Shown here piece after piece: positions 1 to 9,166 of a stretch of DNA of 50,063 bases (the stretch's first letter is position 1; the number at the start of each line of letters is the position of its first letter). The DNA comes from Hyphococcus sp. (lineage in GTDB: Bacteria > Pseudomonadota > Alphaproteobacteria > Caulobacterales > Parvularculaceae): positions 1-50,063 of the forward strand of contig JANQOV010000034.1 in assembly GCA_028285645.1 (NCBI GenBank), written 5' to 3'. The notes under the pieces were generated by a model. It did not search any database. It was not told the DNA's origin and saw only the letters and a list, made by a program, of their open reading frames with translations. A program made the translations under genes and the position numbers.

Positions 1-430
1 CTGGAGCCCGGCAGAGTGGATCCGTTTCGACGGTACGGCCGCCTATACCGATGCGCGGTTCAAGAACGCGCCAAGCGGCGAAGACCGCATTCCCCAGGCT
101 GTCGAAAATGTCTTTGGCGCCGGCGTAACCGTAGAACCGACCGAACGCTTAACCGCCGCGCTTCGCCTTCGGCGCTTCGGGGCCGCGCCGTTGATCGAAG
201 ACGCAAGTGTCGTTTCCGAGCCGACAACAATCGTCAATCTCGGTCTTTATTACGATCTTGGGCCCGCGCGATTAGGGCTGGATGTCCTGAACCTGTTCGA
301 TTCAGAGGACGCTGACATCACCTATTTCTTTGAATCGCAGTTGCCTGGCGAGGGGGCTCCAGTATCCGACATTCACCTGCATCCTGTCGAGCCAAGACAA
401 ATTCGCGGCTCCCTGACGCTGCAATTTTGA
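1..430 (+). CDS. TonB-dependent receptor, C-terminal end (5' truncated by window)
   Basis: The frame is open from base 2 to the TGA at 428-430 and gives about 142 residues. The product shows the alternating aromatic/hydrophobic strands of an outer-membrane beta-barrel. It has the late VLNLFDSED segment (compare the common NLFD motif in the last strands of TonB-dependent receptors) and ends in LTLQF with a terminal Phe, the outer-membrane assembly signal. An HLHPVEPRQ stretch just before the last strand is usual in these receptors. The substrate cannot be read from this piece. The metal-related genes that follow make a metal or metallophore ligand possible, but this is inference. The barrel start, plug and TonB box lie outside the window. 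The convergent gene on the other strand starts 343 bases further on. Confidence 0.8.
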   Translation, partial: WSPAEWIRFDGTAAYTDARFKNAPSGEDRIPQAVENVFGAGVTVEPTERLTAALRLRRFGAAPLIEDASVVSEPTTIVNLGLYYDLGPARLGLDVLNLFDSEDADITYFFESQLPGEGAPVSDIHLHPVEPRQIRGSLTLQF

Positions 431-773
431 GAGGACAGACAGCATTGACTGTGACCGAGGGATATTCGCGACGTTGACTAGATTGGGGCAAGTCCAGCTT
501 CCGGGATGGGCGGAATCACTAGACCGGCCTCGGTGTTGACGACGACAGTAGGGTTTTACTGCATTTGTTTTAACGTTGCTCCTGGGATTTAGATCAAATC
601 TTGCTGTCGGATATCGGCTTTCATGCGCTGAGTTATCACTGCAGATTCCTAGGTTACTTTTTGTCAAAACCAACGTTCGTCTCGACGCGAACGTCCGTTA
701 GCGCGGCCATGGGGTGTCTATACATATGCTCGCAAAGCGCAGTGTAAAAAACTATACAGGATGAGTGCTTGCG
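431..773. other. Intergenic region between convergent genes
   Basis: These 343 bases separate the TonB receptor from the convergent M28 peptidase. I see no convincing gene and no terminator with a T-run. The only structure is a weak 6-bp hairpin near 671-690 (CGTTCG/CGAACG arms). Confidence 0.5.
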
Positions 774-2192
774 TTAGCGATACTCGCCTTCTAGTTCAGA
801 GGCGATGTAGACTGTCGCAGCCCAGGCGGCGACATTCTGACGGAGCGATTCTAGGTCAACTTTATCGAGGGTGTCGTCCATCGTGTGGTGGAGATCGAAA
901 TAATCGGTTCCGTCTTGGTAGAGACGAAACGCCGGCACGCCTGCCTGAACCAATGGAATGACGTCCGGACCACCATTTGCCTTATTGTCGCCCGGACCAA
1001 CTCCAAGACGGCGCAAGGCTTTCTGATAGACTTTCGCTTTCGGCAGTTCATCTTCGCCGAAACGGGTGCGAAACCGCCAGACTTTGCCGGCGCCGAAATC
1101 GGATTCAGACGCCAACACATGGCGATCGAGTTCCTCGGCGTGGGCGGCCGCATAAGCGCGGGCGCCCAACAAGCCAACTTCTTCTGCGCCCCACATAATC
1201 ACGCGAATTGTACGGGTCGGTCGGCCTGGTAATTCATCGATCAACTTTGCCGCCGCCGCCGTGATCGCAATGCCGGCCCCGTCATCAACAGCGCCTGTGC
1301 CGAGATCCCAGCTGTCGAGGTGACCGCCAATCAGAATGACCTCATCCGTTTTGCCCGGAATCTCGCCAATCACATTTCCGGACTCGACCTTAGTCTTTGT
1401 CCTGACAGAAATATCGAGTGTCACGCTAACGGGTCCCTTCGCCAACGAAAGAGCGCTTCCCAAAAGGTCAGCATCGGGATTAGATAGGGCTGCAATGGGA
1501 ACGGGAGTGACGTTATCAGCGTAGTTCATGTTACCGGTATGAGGCGTGCGCGTGCGACTGGTGCCGGCGGAACGGATCAGCGCCGCCGCCGCGCCGCGCT
1601 TCGCGGCCTCATTTGCCGCCCCCGACCGCTTCGCCACGGCCCAGCCATAGCCGGACCCGTCTTGTGTCCGGGTCATCACCTCGTCGACGAAGACAATTTT
1701 GCCTTCAAGGCCCTCTAAAGGCGCGTCCTGCAGATCGAGCAAGGTGCGGAAGCGAACAATGTCACCTGTTAGTCCGCCATCCGGCGTCGCGACCGAATTG
1801 CCGAGCGCGGTGATTTTCAACTCCTGTGGAAAGGGCGCTGCAATGCTTGCCGTTTCGGTAACGCGTTCCCAAAACGGCATTTCAAACGTCTCGATACGGA
1901 CATTTTTGAATCCCAGACTTTCGAATGTGTGAACACCCCAATCTCTGGCGCGCGCTTCGGCCTTCGAGCCCCCGAGCCGCGGGCCGATCTCTGTCGTAAG
2001 ACTTTCCAGGATGGCGTAGGCGCGATCGTCTTTGAGCCCCTTGTCGATAAGACGATCGACCGTCTTCGCCTGTTTCGACGTCAATGCCGGTGTTTCTTGC
2101 GCAAGGAGAGGCGTTGATGCGAGCAAAACTGCGCCACAGACTGAAAGTAACTTCATCCCCATTGTGACCTTGCTCATGGAAAGATTGTTCAT
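774..2192 (-). CDS. Exported M28-family zinc aminopeptidase/carboxypeptidase Q-like
   Basis: This 472-residue protein has a signal peptide in the first 31 residues (hydrophobic core LLSVCGAVLLAS, cleavage near LLAQE). A PA-type insert spans roughly residues 120-260 and an M28 catalytic domain follows. The M28 zinc ligands are all visible in order: His in GGHLDSWD, Asp in GAVDDGAG, Glu-Glu in GAEEVGLLG, Asp in SESDFG and His in DLHHTMDD. It should be an active periplasmic or secreted di-zinc exopeptidase. The ATG at 2192 is favoured by a GGGG about 9 bases upstream; in-frame ATGs 5 and 10 codons later are alternatives. It lies 61 bases after the propeller gene on the same strand, so the two may be co-transcribed. 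A degenerate partial copy of this gene lies at about 23935-24122. Confidence 0.9.
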   Translation of the reverse strand: MNNLSMSKVTMGMKLLSVCGAVLLASTPLLAQETPALTSKQAKTVDRLIDKGLKDDRAYAILESLTTEIGPRLGGSKAEARARDWGVHTFESLGFKNVRIETFEMPFWERVTETASIAAPFPQELKITALGNSVATPDGGLTGDIVRFRTLLDLQDAPLEGLEGKIVFVDEVMTRTQDGSGYGWAVAKRSGAANEAAKRGAAAALIRSAGTSRTRTPHTGNMNYADNVTPVPIAALSNPDADLLGSALSLAKGPVSVTLDISVRTKTKVESGNVIGEIPGKTDEVILIGGHLDSWDLGTGAVDDGAGIAITAAAAKLIDELPGRPTRTIRVIMWGAEEVGLLGARAYAAAHAEELDRHVLASESDFGAGKVWRFRTRFGEDELPKAKVYQKALRRLGVGPGDNKANGGPDVIPLVQAGVPAFRLYQDGTDYFDLHHTMDDTLDKVDLESLRQNVAAWAATVYIASELEGEYR

Positions 2193-2253
2193 CGCGCTAA
2201 ACCCCGAATTGTTTATGCCACGCTGTCAGATTAGGAAAGCGCGGATGCTTGGG

Positions 2254-5200
2254 CTACTCCTCCAACGGCCAAGATGGCACACCGCTGCCAGGAGTGTAGG
2301 GCGCGCCTAGTTGTTCGAGCTCGTCTTCCAACGCTGCAAGACGCGTTTCGACATCTCTAAGTTGCGCCAGGGCGGTCCTGAATTCGTTATTAGCTGCAGC
2401 GAGTGCGTCTACACTCGAGCCGGTGGCTGGCGATTGGGTCGACCAGCCCCATCCGCGAATCTGATTTACGCGCGCTGTGATTGACCAAGGCGCCGGTTCA
2501 TTGCGGCTGCTTACCGTCCGATCGCCTCTCAAAGCGACATCCGCTTCGTCTAGTATCGCTTCGAGCTGCTGGATGCGTGTGCGCTGGTCATCGTTTGGCG
2601 AGGTCAACGCTTCAACGGCGATTTTGAGATGTGCTACTCGATTGCGCAATTCAGAAGAAGCGGTGCTTGCGCCAGAGACAGCGCGGGTCAAATCCGCAGT
2701 TTCTTGCTGAAACGCCAGCAGGCCTTCGCGATCGTCGGTCGCCTCGGGGCTAGCGTCGATCGGCTTGACGATAAAGGTCTGGGGATCGGACAAAGGCGTT
2801 ACGACGCCGTTTATCCGCTTGGCGATCGTCACCGTATACTCGCCCGGAACGACCATTGGTCCGACGGGCGCGCTGCCAAACAGCGAGGGCGTTGCACCCT
2901 CAAGCTCAGCCGGATCGGGCGCTGCATATCGCAAATCCCATGCAACGCGATGAAGACCTTCGTCATGGGGACCTGTGAACCGGCGGACCACACTTCCCGC
3001 CGCATCAGTGATTGTAAAAACAATGGCGGGTTCATCCTCACGGTCTTCGGCGCGTAGTTCGTCCCATGAAGGATAAGGCGTGTCCCCGCCTTCTTTTTCG
3101 ACTTCAATCTCTGCCTCGCGCCGCGCGTCGGCAAGCGATTTCAAGCCGTCTTTGAGCACATAGGTGAACACGGCGCCGTAGGGTGGGTTTTCGGCATACC
3201 AAAAGTTATCGCCGTTGAAGCCTTTCGCTCCGCCCCATGTCCCCCATAAGTCGCCTTCAACATAAAGCCATGGATTGCGCACCGGGAACAAGGTTGCCTC
3301 GGCGTCCGCCAGCTCTTCAGCTTTCACACGCAAGGGAGAGTAGTCGTCGAGGATGTATATTCCACGCCCGAATGTGCCGACGACAAGATCGCTTTCACGA
3401 CGTTGAATCTCGATGTCGCGCACGTCGATTGTAGGAAAGTTGGTCTTCAGCTGTGTCCAGTTTTGGCCGCCATTTTGGCTGTAAAACAGCCCGAACTCCG
3501 TTCCCACAAACAACAGATCTGGGTCGATGTGATCCTCTGCGATTGTGTGCACCGCCCCCCAATCCGGTAAATCACCTGAAATCGATCGCCACGCCCCGCC
3601 GCGATTGCCGGTGCGATAAACATAAGGCTTATGGTCGCCGCGTTTGTGATTGTCGAACACCGCGTAGGCCACATCAGGATTGTGAACTGAGGTGATGATG
3701 TCTTCCACCAGAGTCATATCAGGAACGCCGCGAATAGCTTCAATCCGTCGCCAATTCGCTCCGTTATCTTCTGTGATCGAAATGACGCCGTCGTCAGTGC
3801 CGACATAGATCAGTCCCTCGACCAATGGGCTTTCGCTAAGGCCAATCGCCGCGCCGTAAATGGAGGTGGAGTCGTTCTTCGCGATAGCATCGACACTCCA
3901 GACCCGCCCCATTACTTCAAGCGCATTGCGATCAAGCTGGCGAGTGAGATCGGGGCTGATGATGTCCCAGTTGTCGCCGCGGTCGTTAGACGCGAAAAGA
4001 TATTCGGCCGCGTAATAAATGCGATCTGGATTATGCGGGCTTATGAGCAGCGGCGTATTCCAGTTCCATTTGTAGGCTGGTTCGCCGGTTGGCGGCTGCG
4101 GCGTTAAAAACACGCGTTCCTGCGTGCGCCGGTCGTAACGAGCGAGTCCGCCATATTGGTACTGCGTGTACACGATGTTTGGATCTCGCGGATCGATTTG
4201 GGGTTTATAGCCGTCTCCTCCCAAAATAATATGCCAGTCAGAGTTGGTTATTCCATGCACAAGGGTCGTACGCGATGGTCCGCACAGTGAGTTGTTGTCC
4301 TGCGTGCCGCCACAGACATTGTAAAACGGTTCCGCGTTGTCGGGCTGAATTCGGTAAAACTGAACAATCGGCAGATTGTCGATATGCCGCCAGAGCTCGC
4401 CACCGTCCCAGCTTTCATAAATGCCGCCATCACCGCCGATGATGAGGTGATCAGTATTCGTCTCATCAATCCATAACGCATGGTCGTCTACATGCCGGTG
4501 CGCAATGCCAAGATCGGTGAATGTCTTACCGCCATCTATGGAGCGTTTGGAAAATGTATCGAGTGAATAGATGACGTTTTCGTCGAGCGGATCGACGACA
4601 ATCTCGTTGTAATATTGCGGGCTAGTAGTCATGTGACTTGAGCGCTTTTCCCAATTTTGCCCAAAGTCTTTCGAACGATAAACGCCTTGTTCATCAGGCT
4701 GTGCTTCAATGATCGCATACAACATATCCGGATTGGACGGCGCCATGGCAAGGCCGATCCGCCCCATGTCGTCCTTCGGCATGCCGGCCGTAACTTCTGT
4801 CCAGGTCTCGCCCCCATCCGTTGTGCGATGAATGCCAGAGCCCGGCCCGCCATTGATCAGCACCCAGACATGGCGGCGACGCTGATAGCTCGATGCGACA
4901 ATGACATCGAAGTTCTCGGGGTGCACTATGAACTCGTTTACGCCGGTGTGCTCGTCGACGGTCAGGATTTCAGTCCAGTTGGCGCCGCCATCTGTGGTCT
5001 TGTAGAGTCCGCGATCACCGCCATCGGACCACAAAGGTCCCTGCGCTGCGACCAATACGGTGTTCGGATCGCTTGGATGAATCCAAATCTGGCTGATATG
5101 ACCCGAGTCCTTCAGCCCCATATTGCTCCAGGTTGCCCCGCCGTCGGTGGATTTGTAGACGCCGTCGCCAAAGGCAACCGATCGTTGCGCATTGTTCTCG

Positions 5201-5556
5201 CCCGTGCCAACCCAGATGATCTTCTCGTCTGAGGGCGCGATCTCTACAACGCCAATGGCGTAGGCGCCTTCTTTGTCGAAAATTGGGGTCCAAGTGACGC
5301 CGGCGTTGGTGGTGCGCCACAACCCGCCTGAGGCGACGCCGACCAAGTAGTCGTGATGACCGCCGGAAAAGAACGCGAAGTCGGAAATGCGGCCCGATGG
5401 ATAGGCCGGGCCGATCAATCGAAGCGGTAAAGAGGCAAGGGGACTTGATTGTTCCTCGTCGCTCGATTGTGGGAAGGCGAGGGACGCCAATCCGATGCTC
5501 AACCCCAGCGCCGTAACAACCGCTACGAGTATTGTATGTTTACGCATCCACTTCAT
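2254..5556 (-). CDS. Secreted BNR/VPS10-like beta-propeller protein
   Basis: This 1100-residue protein has a signal peptide (hydrophobic residues about 9-29, cleavage near LAFPQS). It carries many Asp-box/BNR repeats of the type STDGGATW, TTDGGANW, TTDGGETW and SQNGGQNW through residues 60-740, which form one or two sortilin-like propellers. The last about 250 residues lack these repeats and contain a coiled, Ala/Leu/Glu-rich tail. The family is annotated as glycosyl hydrolase or VPS10 domain protein, but no sialidase catalytic set is evident, so hydrolase activity is doubtful. Such proteins are common beside exported peptidases in Caulobacterales-like genomes. The start is supported by AAAGGGGAACAGGG just upstream. 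M28 peptidase follows 61 bases downstream. Confidence 0.85.
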   Translation of the reverse strand: MKWMRKHTILVAVVTALGLSIGLASLAFPQSSDEEQSSPLASLPLRLIGPAYPSGRISDFAFFSGGHHDYLVGVASGGLWRTTNAGVTWTPIFDKEGAYAIGVVEIAPSDEKIIWVGTGENNAQRSVAFGDGVYKSTDGGATWSNMGLKDSGHISQIWIHPSDPNTVLVAAQGPLWSDGGDRGLYKTTDGGANWTEILTVDEHTGVNEFIVHPENFDVIVASSYQRRRHVWVLINGGPGSGIHRTTDGGETWTEVTAGMPKDDMGRIGLAMAPSNPDMLYAIIEAQPDEQGVYRSKDFGQNWEKRSSHMTTSPQYYNEIVVDPLDENVIYSLDTFSKRSIDGGKTFTDLGIAHRHVDDHALWIDETNTDHLIIGGDGGIYESWDGGELWRHIDNLPIVQFYRIQPDNAEPFYNVCGGTQDNNSLCGPSRTTLVHGITNSDWHIILGGDGYKPQIDPRDPNIVYTQYQYGGLARYDRRTQERVFLTPQPPTGEPAYKWNWNTPLLISPHNPDRIYYAAEYLFASNDRGDNWDIISPDLTRQLDRNALEVMGRVWSVDAIAKNDSTSIYGAAIGLSESPLVEGLIYVGTDDGVISITEDNGANWRRIEAIRGVPDMTLVEDIITSVHNPDVAYAVFDNHKRGDHKPYVYRTGNRGGAWRSISGDLPDWGAVHTIAEDHIDPDLLFVGTEFGLFYSQNGGQNWTQLKTNFPTIDVRDIEIQRRESDLVVGTFGRGIYILDDYSPLRVKAEELADAEATLFPVRNPWLYVEGDLWGTWGGAKGFNGDNFWYAENPPYGAVFTYVLKDGLKSLADARREAEIEVEKEGGDTPYPSWDELRAEDREDEPAIVFTITDAAGSVVRRFTGPHDEGLHRVAWDLRYAAPDPAELEGATPSLFGSAPVGPMVVPGEYTVTIAKRINGVVTPLSDPQTFIVKPIDASPEATDDREGLLAFQQETADLTRAVSGASTASSELRNRVAHLKIAVEALTSPNDDQRTRIQQLEAILDEADVALRGDRTVSSRNEPAPWSITARVNQIRGWGWSTQSPATGSSVDALAAANNEFRTALAQLRDVETRLAALEDELEQLGAPYTPGSGVPSWPLEE

Positions 5557-5820
5557 CGCCCTGTTCCCCTTTGTTGTTCATTTTTTACTATAGGATTTTT
5601 CATGACCGCACAAAACGCAAATTGAGCAACGCCGGTCCGCGTCTGCTCGAAGACCAATCTCAGCTGAACCCACCGATTAGAGAAGTGGACATCAAAACCA
5701 ACGCATTCTGCCGGCTGCCTTTGGCCCTTTTTTGACGCTGATGAGCGATCCCCGTATGAGGGGATCATCGCGGGAGCAAGAGGACACGTTGGAACTGGCT
5801 GAGTTCGCTAACGTCACAGA
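5557..5820. other. Divergent intergenic region with small hairpin
   Basis: This 264-base gap lies between the propeller gene (minus) and the methyltransferase (plus), and should hold both promoters. A perfect 7-bp inverted repeat, GATCCCC/GGGGATC with a 6-base loop, lies at 5747-5766. It has no T-run, so it is not a clear terminator. A very short open frame (TTG near 5791, 17 codons, preceded by AGAGGA) overlaps the methyltransferase start in another frame. It could be a leader but has no other support. Confidence 0.4.
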
Positions 5821-6609
5821 ATGTCTGAGGCGCTACTCGTGAAGACGCAGAAGCATTCGGCGCTCTATCGCTGCATAGAGCGCTTGCACGGCGAACGCCC
5901 TTGGGGCGCGTTGCTCGACGCAGGAACGGGCGTCAAGTCCATCCGCTGGGTAGAAAGCCTTTCCACGACGCGTTGGACAGCAGTGACTGGCGCGGCCAAC
6001 CACGCCGCTGAGGTGCGCAATGCAATCAAATCGGGGCAACGACCGCAGGACCGGATAGTACTGGGCAATTGGGTCGACGCCGAACTGTTAAAAGGCGAGG
6101 TCTTCGACACGGTGCTCGCTGACTACTTGCTGGGCGCAGTTGAGGGATTTGCGCCCTATTTCCAGTCCTATCTTTTCTCGCGCTTACGGCCCTTAACCCG
6201 CAGCGCGCTCTATGTGACGGGCCTTGAACCCTACGTGCCCACAGACCGTCCTGAAACCAGGGCGGGACGCATTGTCTGGGAGATCGGCCGCTTTCGTGAC
6301 GCTTGCGTCTTGCTGACGGGCGACAGGCCGTACCGCGAGTATCCTTCGCCATGGGTGGTTGACAGTTTGAAGCGCGCGGGATTTGCGGTGCGCACCGTCA
6401 AGCACTTTACAAGTCGATACAAGGAGCGCTTCGTCAACACGCAGATCGATTTATGCGCGTCCGCGCTTGAGACGCTGTCCGATCGCGCACTGGCAAAGGC
6501 ACTCAAAGAGCGCGGCGCAGCTTTGCGCGCCGAAGCGTTTGACGTCATTAGCGAGGAAGGCGCGCTGCGCGCTTGTCGCAACTATGTTGTCGCCGCCGAA
6601 CCGGTTTGA
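5821..6609 (+). CDS. Predicted class I SAM-dependent methyltransferase
   Basis: The product is 262 residues without a signal peptide, so cytoplasmic. Residues 31-37 (LLDAGTG) match methyltransferase motif I, the glycine-rich SAM loop after strand 1. Residues FDTVLADYLLGAVEG match the motif IV region, and a further beta/alpha pattern follows. The acceptor substrate cannot be told. The ATG at 5821 has a poor ribosome-binding site (no clear GGAG within 12 bases), so initiation may be weak or coupled. The gene is convergent with the zrgA-like gene, 64 bases away, and does not seem to belong to that operon. Confidence 0.7.
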   Translation: MSEALLVKTQKHSALYRCIERLHGERPWGALLDAGTGVKSIRWVESLSTTRWTAVTGAANHAAEVRNAIKSGQRPQDRIVLGNWVDAELLKGEVFDTVLADYLLGAVEGFAPYFQSYLFSRLRPLTRSALYVTGLEPYVPTDRPETRAGRIVWEIGRFRDACVLLTGDRPYREYPSPWVVDSLKRAGFAVRTVKHFTSRYKERFVNTQIDLCASALETLSDRALAKALKERGAALRAEAFDVISEEGALRACRNYVVAAEPV

Positions 6610-6673
6610 ATCCGATTTGGCAGAGCCGACAGCGAATTCACATTGGCAGGTCGCACATTCTAATGGCCAAGCG

Positions 6674-7384
6674 CTAATCAAGAGTGAGTGTTTGGGACTT
6701 CTGCGTAAGCCGTCGTGAAACTGTGGTCGTCTCGCTCAGAAATACCGCGTCGACAGTCTCAACCGTGGGATACGCATTGAACCCAGACACGTTGAGTTTG
6801 CCCAAGCGTTTTGGCGCTTTGCAATCGAACTCGTAGGTCACTTCAAAGTTGTTTGTGTGAACATCATGATCCTCGTGATCCTCATGATCCTCGTGATCCT
6901 CATGATCCTCATGATCCGCATGATCATCATGATCCTCATGGTGTTCGTGATCGTCTTGGTCGTCATGACTGTCGTGATGGGCGTGGCTTTCATGGCTGTC
7001 GCCCTGGGCTGCGTTCGCTTTGGCGGTTTGCAAGAATCCCTCCGGCAGCGCGATGGTTCCAGGCGCCGACAACTGGCAGCCCGCGCGTTCGTCTGGCGTC
7101 AACAGAACGTCAGGCGCCTGAAGTTGTTTCGCCACCTTAGAGACTGCTTCACGCTGCTCATCTGTCGTTGGGATGGATTCGAATCCGAGCACATCGATCA
7201 GCGGCCCTTTAATGGTTACTGACAAACGCGCTTCGTCTAACGCCGCGAACAATTCCCATACGCCATGGGTGTGCGCTTCATGGTGGCGATGCTCGTCGTC
7301 ATCGTGATCCTCCCCGGCTATTGCGTTGACCGTGAAAAACGATAGGGCGGTAATCAAAAAAGACGTCTTTCTAACTTTAGTCAT
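6674..7384 (-). CDS. zrgA: Periplasmic His/Asp-rich zinc-binding protein, DUF2796/ZrgA family
   Basis: From the ATG at 7384 (second of a double ATG; GGAGG lies 6 bases upstream) this is 236 residues. Residues 1-23 form a signal peptide ending VNAIAG. The mature N-terminus EDHDDDEHRHHEAHTHGVWE has the AHxHG pattern typical of DUF2796/ZrgA. A long linker of His-Asp-Glu triplets occupies about residues 132-170, then the C-terminal beta domain resumes (TNNFEVTYEFDCKAPKRLG). It is expected to bind zinc in the periplasm and serve the ABC system encoded upstream. It is the last gene of the operon and overlaps the stop of the DUF3299 gene by 8 bases. The linker DNA is a 9-bp tandem repeat (see separate entry). 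The family and zinc link are known from Vibrio; function here is inferred. Confidence 0.8.
   Translation of the reverse strand: MTKVRKTSFLITALSFFTVNAIAGEDHDDDEHRHHEAHTHGVWELFAALDEARLSVTIKGPLIDVLGFESIPTTDEQREAVSKVAKQLQAPDVLLTPDERAGCQLSAPGTIALPEGFLQTAKANAAQGDSHESHAHHDSHDDQDDHEHHEDHDDHADHEDHEDHEDHEDHEDHDVHTNNFEVTYEFDCKAPKRLGKLNVSGFNAYPTVETVDAVFLSETTTVSRRLTQKSQTLTLD
6864..6939. repeat. 9-bp tandem repeat coding the His-Asp-Glu linker of zrgA
   Basis: About eight near-identical copies of a 9-base unit (plus strand ATGATCCTC, with single variants such as GTGATCCTC and ATGATCATC) lie head to tail. On the coding strand they give DHE/DHD triplets. Unit loss or gain keeps the frame, so the number of metal-binding triplets can vary by slippage. 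Confidence 0.85.
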
Positions 7385-7904
7385 CATATTCCTCCCATCC
7401 TTGAAGCTCGAGCGTGTAGGCGGCGTCGCCGAGTTCATTGATGTGTTTCTTTGTGCGCAAGATACCGATTGCCCAGATAGCGTTCCACTGTTGGCCCAGT
7501 TTTGCGGGCTTTTCAGCTTCGACATAAACCAACTGGTTGGGCGGCGGCGGCGGTACATGGATGCACGCCCCGAAATAGGGGACGAGCAGAAACTCTGAAA
7601 TCTCTCCAGATTTGGAATACTCGAATGGCAACACAAAACCTGGAATACGAACGAGCTTTCCCTCAAGCTCCTCCACGACGTTGAAGGTGCCAATCTGCAC
7701 TGGCATGCCGCCCATCATGGGATCGTCATAGGGAGAATGTCCGAACGCAGCCATTGGTTGCGATGCGTATAGTTCTTCAAGGCGTTCCAATTCCCCCTCA
7801 GGGAGGAGTTCCTCCCAGTAGAGCGTCTTTGGTTCCTCTGCAAAGGCCGGCGCCGCAGCAACAAGTGCGATTGCAAACAGGATATACTTCACTAACAACC
7901 TCAT
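7377..7904 (-). CDS. Exported DUF3299 protein of the Zrg-like operon
   Basis: The start at 7904 gives 175 residues. It begins MRLLVKYILFAIALVAAAPAFA, a clear signal peptide. The body contains GKLVRIPGFVLPFE, LLVPYFGACIHVPPPPPNQ and the DUF3299 core with conserved GxCIHxPPPPxNQ. It is a periplasmic protein with an OB-like fold and no assigned reaction. The ATG overlaps the permease stop as ATGA (7901-7904), and the gene overlaps zrgA by 8 bases, so the operon is tightly coupled. A longer reading with 31 extra residues is open upstream, but it would place a basic stretch before the signal peptide and is less likely. DUF3299 next to DUF2796 and a LolD/FtsX-type ABC pair is a recurring arrangement. 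Confidence 0.8.
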   Translation of the reverse strand: MRLLVKYILFAIALVAAAPAFAEEPKTLYWEELLPEGELERLEELYASQPMAAFGHSPYDDPMMGGMPVQIGTFNVVEELEGKLVRIPGFVLPFEYSKSGEISEFLLVPYFGACIHVPPPPPNQLVYVEAEKPAKLGQQWNAIWAIGILRTKKHINELGDAAYTLELQGWEEYDD

Positions 7905-9166
7905 ATTCGGACCGTCAGTCCATCGCTCAGCGACCGGCGGTAGGCGAGCCAGCCGGGAAGAAATCCAAGCGCGAACCCGATGAAAATAACGCCGCACGTA
8001 ATGTAGAGATCATATAGAGAAAAACCAAATCCGCCCAGCGGAAAGCCAGCAGCCGCTTCGATTTGCGTTGAGAAGAACATAAGCCCTAGGTTAATGGCGG
8101 CAGCGCCGATTGTAGCGCCGATAGCAGCGACGATTGTCGCTTCGCACACTAGCAGAAAAAAGACGTCACGACTCTTGGCGCCAACGGAGCGCAGAACGGC
8201 GATTTCCCGTCGGCGCTCGTTGAGACTAGTGAGGATAGTAGTGAGCAGCCCGGTAAGGCCTGCCGCGATAACAAAAATGGCGACGCCCCGTAACGCTTGC
8301 TCTGCAGCGCCTACAACGCGCCAAAGTTGCGAAAGCGCAACGCCCGGGATCACCGCGGATAAGGCTTCCGGCCGAAAAGTGTTGACGTCTCGCTGGTAGC
8401 GAAGGACAGCGCTCTTGCTTTTTAGTCCTACGAGAAACGCGGTAATTGATTCAGGCTGGAGTTGGTTCTTGTCGATCTCTTCTATCGATATTTGCCCGTT
8501 GCGGCCGATGGGCGGCGCGCCGTTGTTCCAACCGATGTGAACAGCTTCGATGCCTTCCAGGCTGACATGGATGGTTCGATCGACAGGCGTGCCCGTTCGG
8601 CCGAGAATCCCAACGACCCTGAAGGGTCGATCTTTATGTTCCGCAAAGCTCGCACTTTTTAGTCCATGTGAAATATCGAACTCGGCGCCGAGCTCGTATC
8701 CAAGTTCACGTGCGACTTCTGCGCCTATGACGGCGTCGAAGACATCTGAAAACGCCGCGCCGTTTGCGAACTTTAACTGTCGTTTTGCGCCATATCGGTA
8801 GTTTTCAAAGTAGTTAGGTGTTGTGCCAAGGACGCGAAAGCCTTCATGCGAATCGCCAAGCGAAAGCGGCACGGTCCAGGCGACGTCTTGCCGCTGTGCA
8901 AACGCCTCATATGACTGCCAGGAAACATTCGCCGTTGGATCGCCAATTCTAAATACAGAATACAATAGGAGGTTAATAGGTCCTGATCGCGCGCCGACAA
9001 TCAGGTCGGTTCCAGAAACGGTCTGTTCGAAGCTGGAGCGTGCGCCATCCCTGATTTTTTCTACGCCGAGAAGCAGGGCCGTAGATATGGCGATTGAAAA
9101 GATCGTCAGGATGGTCGTTGCTGCGCGAGCCTTAGCGCTTTTCCATGCGAGCAAAGCCAAGTTCAT
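7901..9166 (-). CDS. FtsX/MacB-type ABC transporter permease of the Zrg-like operon
   Basis: The protein is 421 residues. It has an N-terminal membrane helix at about 17-37, a large extracytoplasmic MacB-PCD-like domain (about 40-270) and three C-terminal helices at about 285-315, 335-362 and 385-408. This four-helix layout with a periplasmic domain between helix 1 and 2 is that of LolC/E, MacB and FtsX. ERRREIAVLRSVGAKSRDVF before the third helix is the usual coupling segment that contacts the ATPase. Its ATG directly follows the ATPase stop codon (TAG at 9167-9169). With the ATPase and the periplasmic zinc-binding proteins it is expected to act in zinc acquisition, perhaps by driving periplasmic transfer rather than classic import. 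Confidence 0.88.
   Translation of the reverse strand: MNLALLAWKSAKARAATTILTIFSIAISTALLLGVEKIRDGARSSFEQTVSGTDLIVGARSGPINLLLYSVFRIGDPTANVSWQSYEAFAQRQDVAWTVPLSLGDSHEGFRVLGTTPNYFENYRYGAKRQLKFANGAAFSDVFDAVIGAEVARELGYELGAEFDISHGLKSASFAEHKDRPFRVVGILGRTGTPVDRTIHVSLEGIEAVHIGWNNGAPPIGRNGQISIEEIDKNQLQPESITAFLVGLKSKSAVLRYQRDVNTFRPEALSAVIPGVALSQLWRVVGAAEQALRGVAIFVIAAGLTGLLTTILTSLNERRREIAVLRSVGAKSRDVFFLLVCEATIVAAIGATIGAAAINLGLMFFSTQIEAAAGFPLGGFGFSLYDLYITCGVIFIGFALGFLPGWLAYRRSLSDGLTVRI

Noticed and set aside
16-315. A 99-codon plus-strand frame at the start of the window
   Set aside because: It is an Arg-rich shadow of the TonB receptor frame, which alone shows barrel-like sequence and a terminal Phe.
4657-5232. 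A 191-codon plus-strand frame inside the propeller gene
   Set aside because: It is antisense to BNR repeats and its product has no recognisable domain. Codon bias of the opposite strand explains the open frame.
5747-5766. Perfect 7-bp hairpin before the methyltransferase
   Set aside because: It has no T-run and lies between divergent genes, so it is not supported as a terminator.
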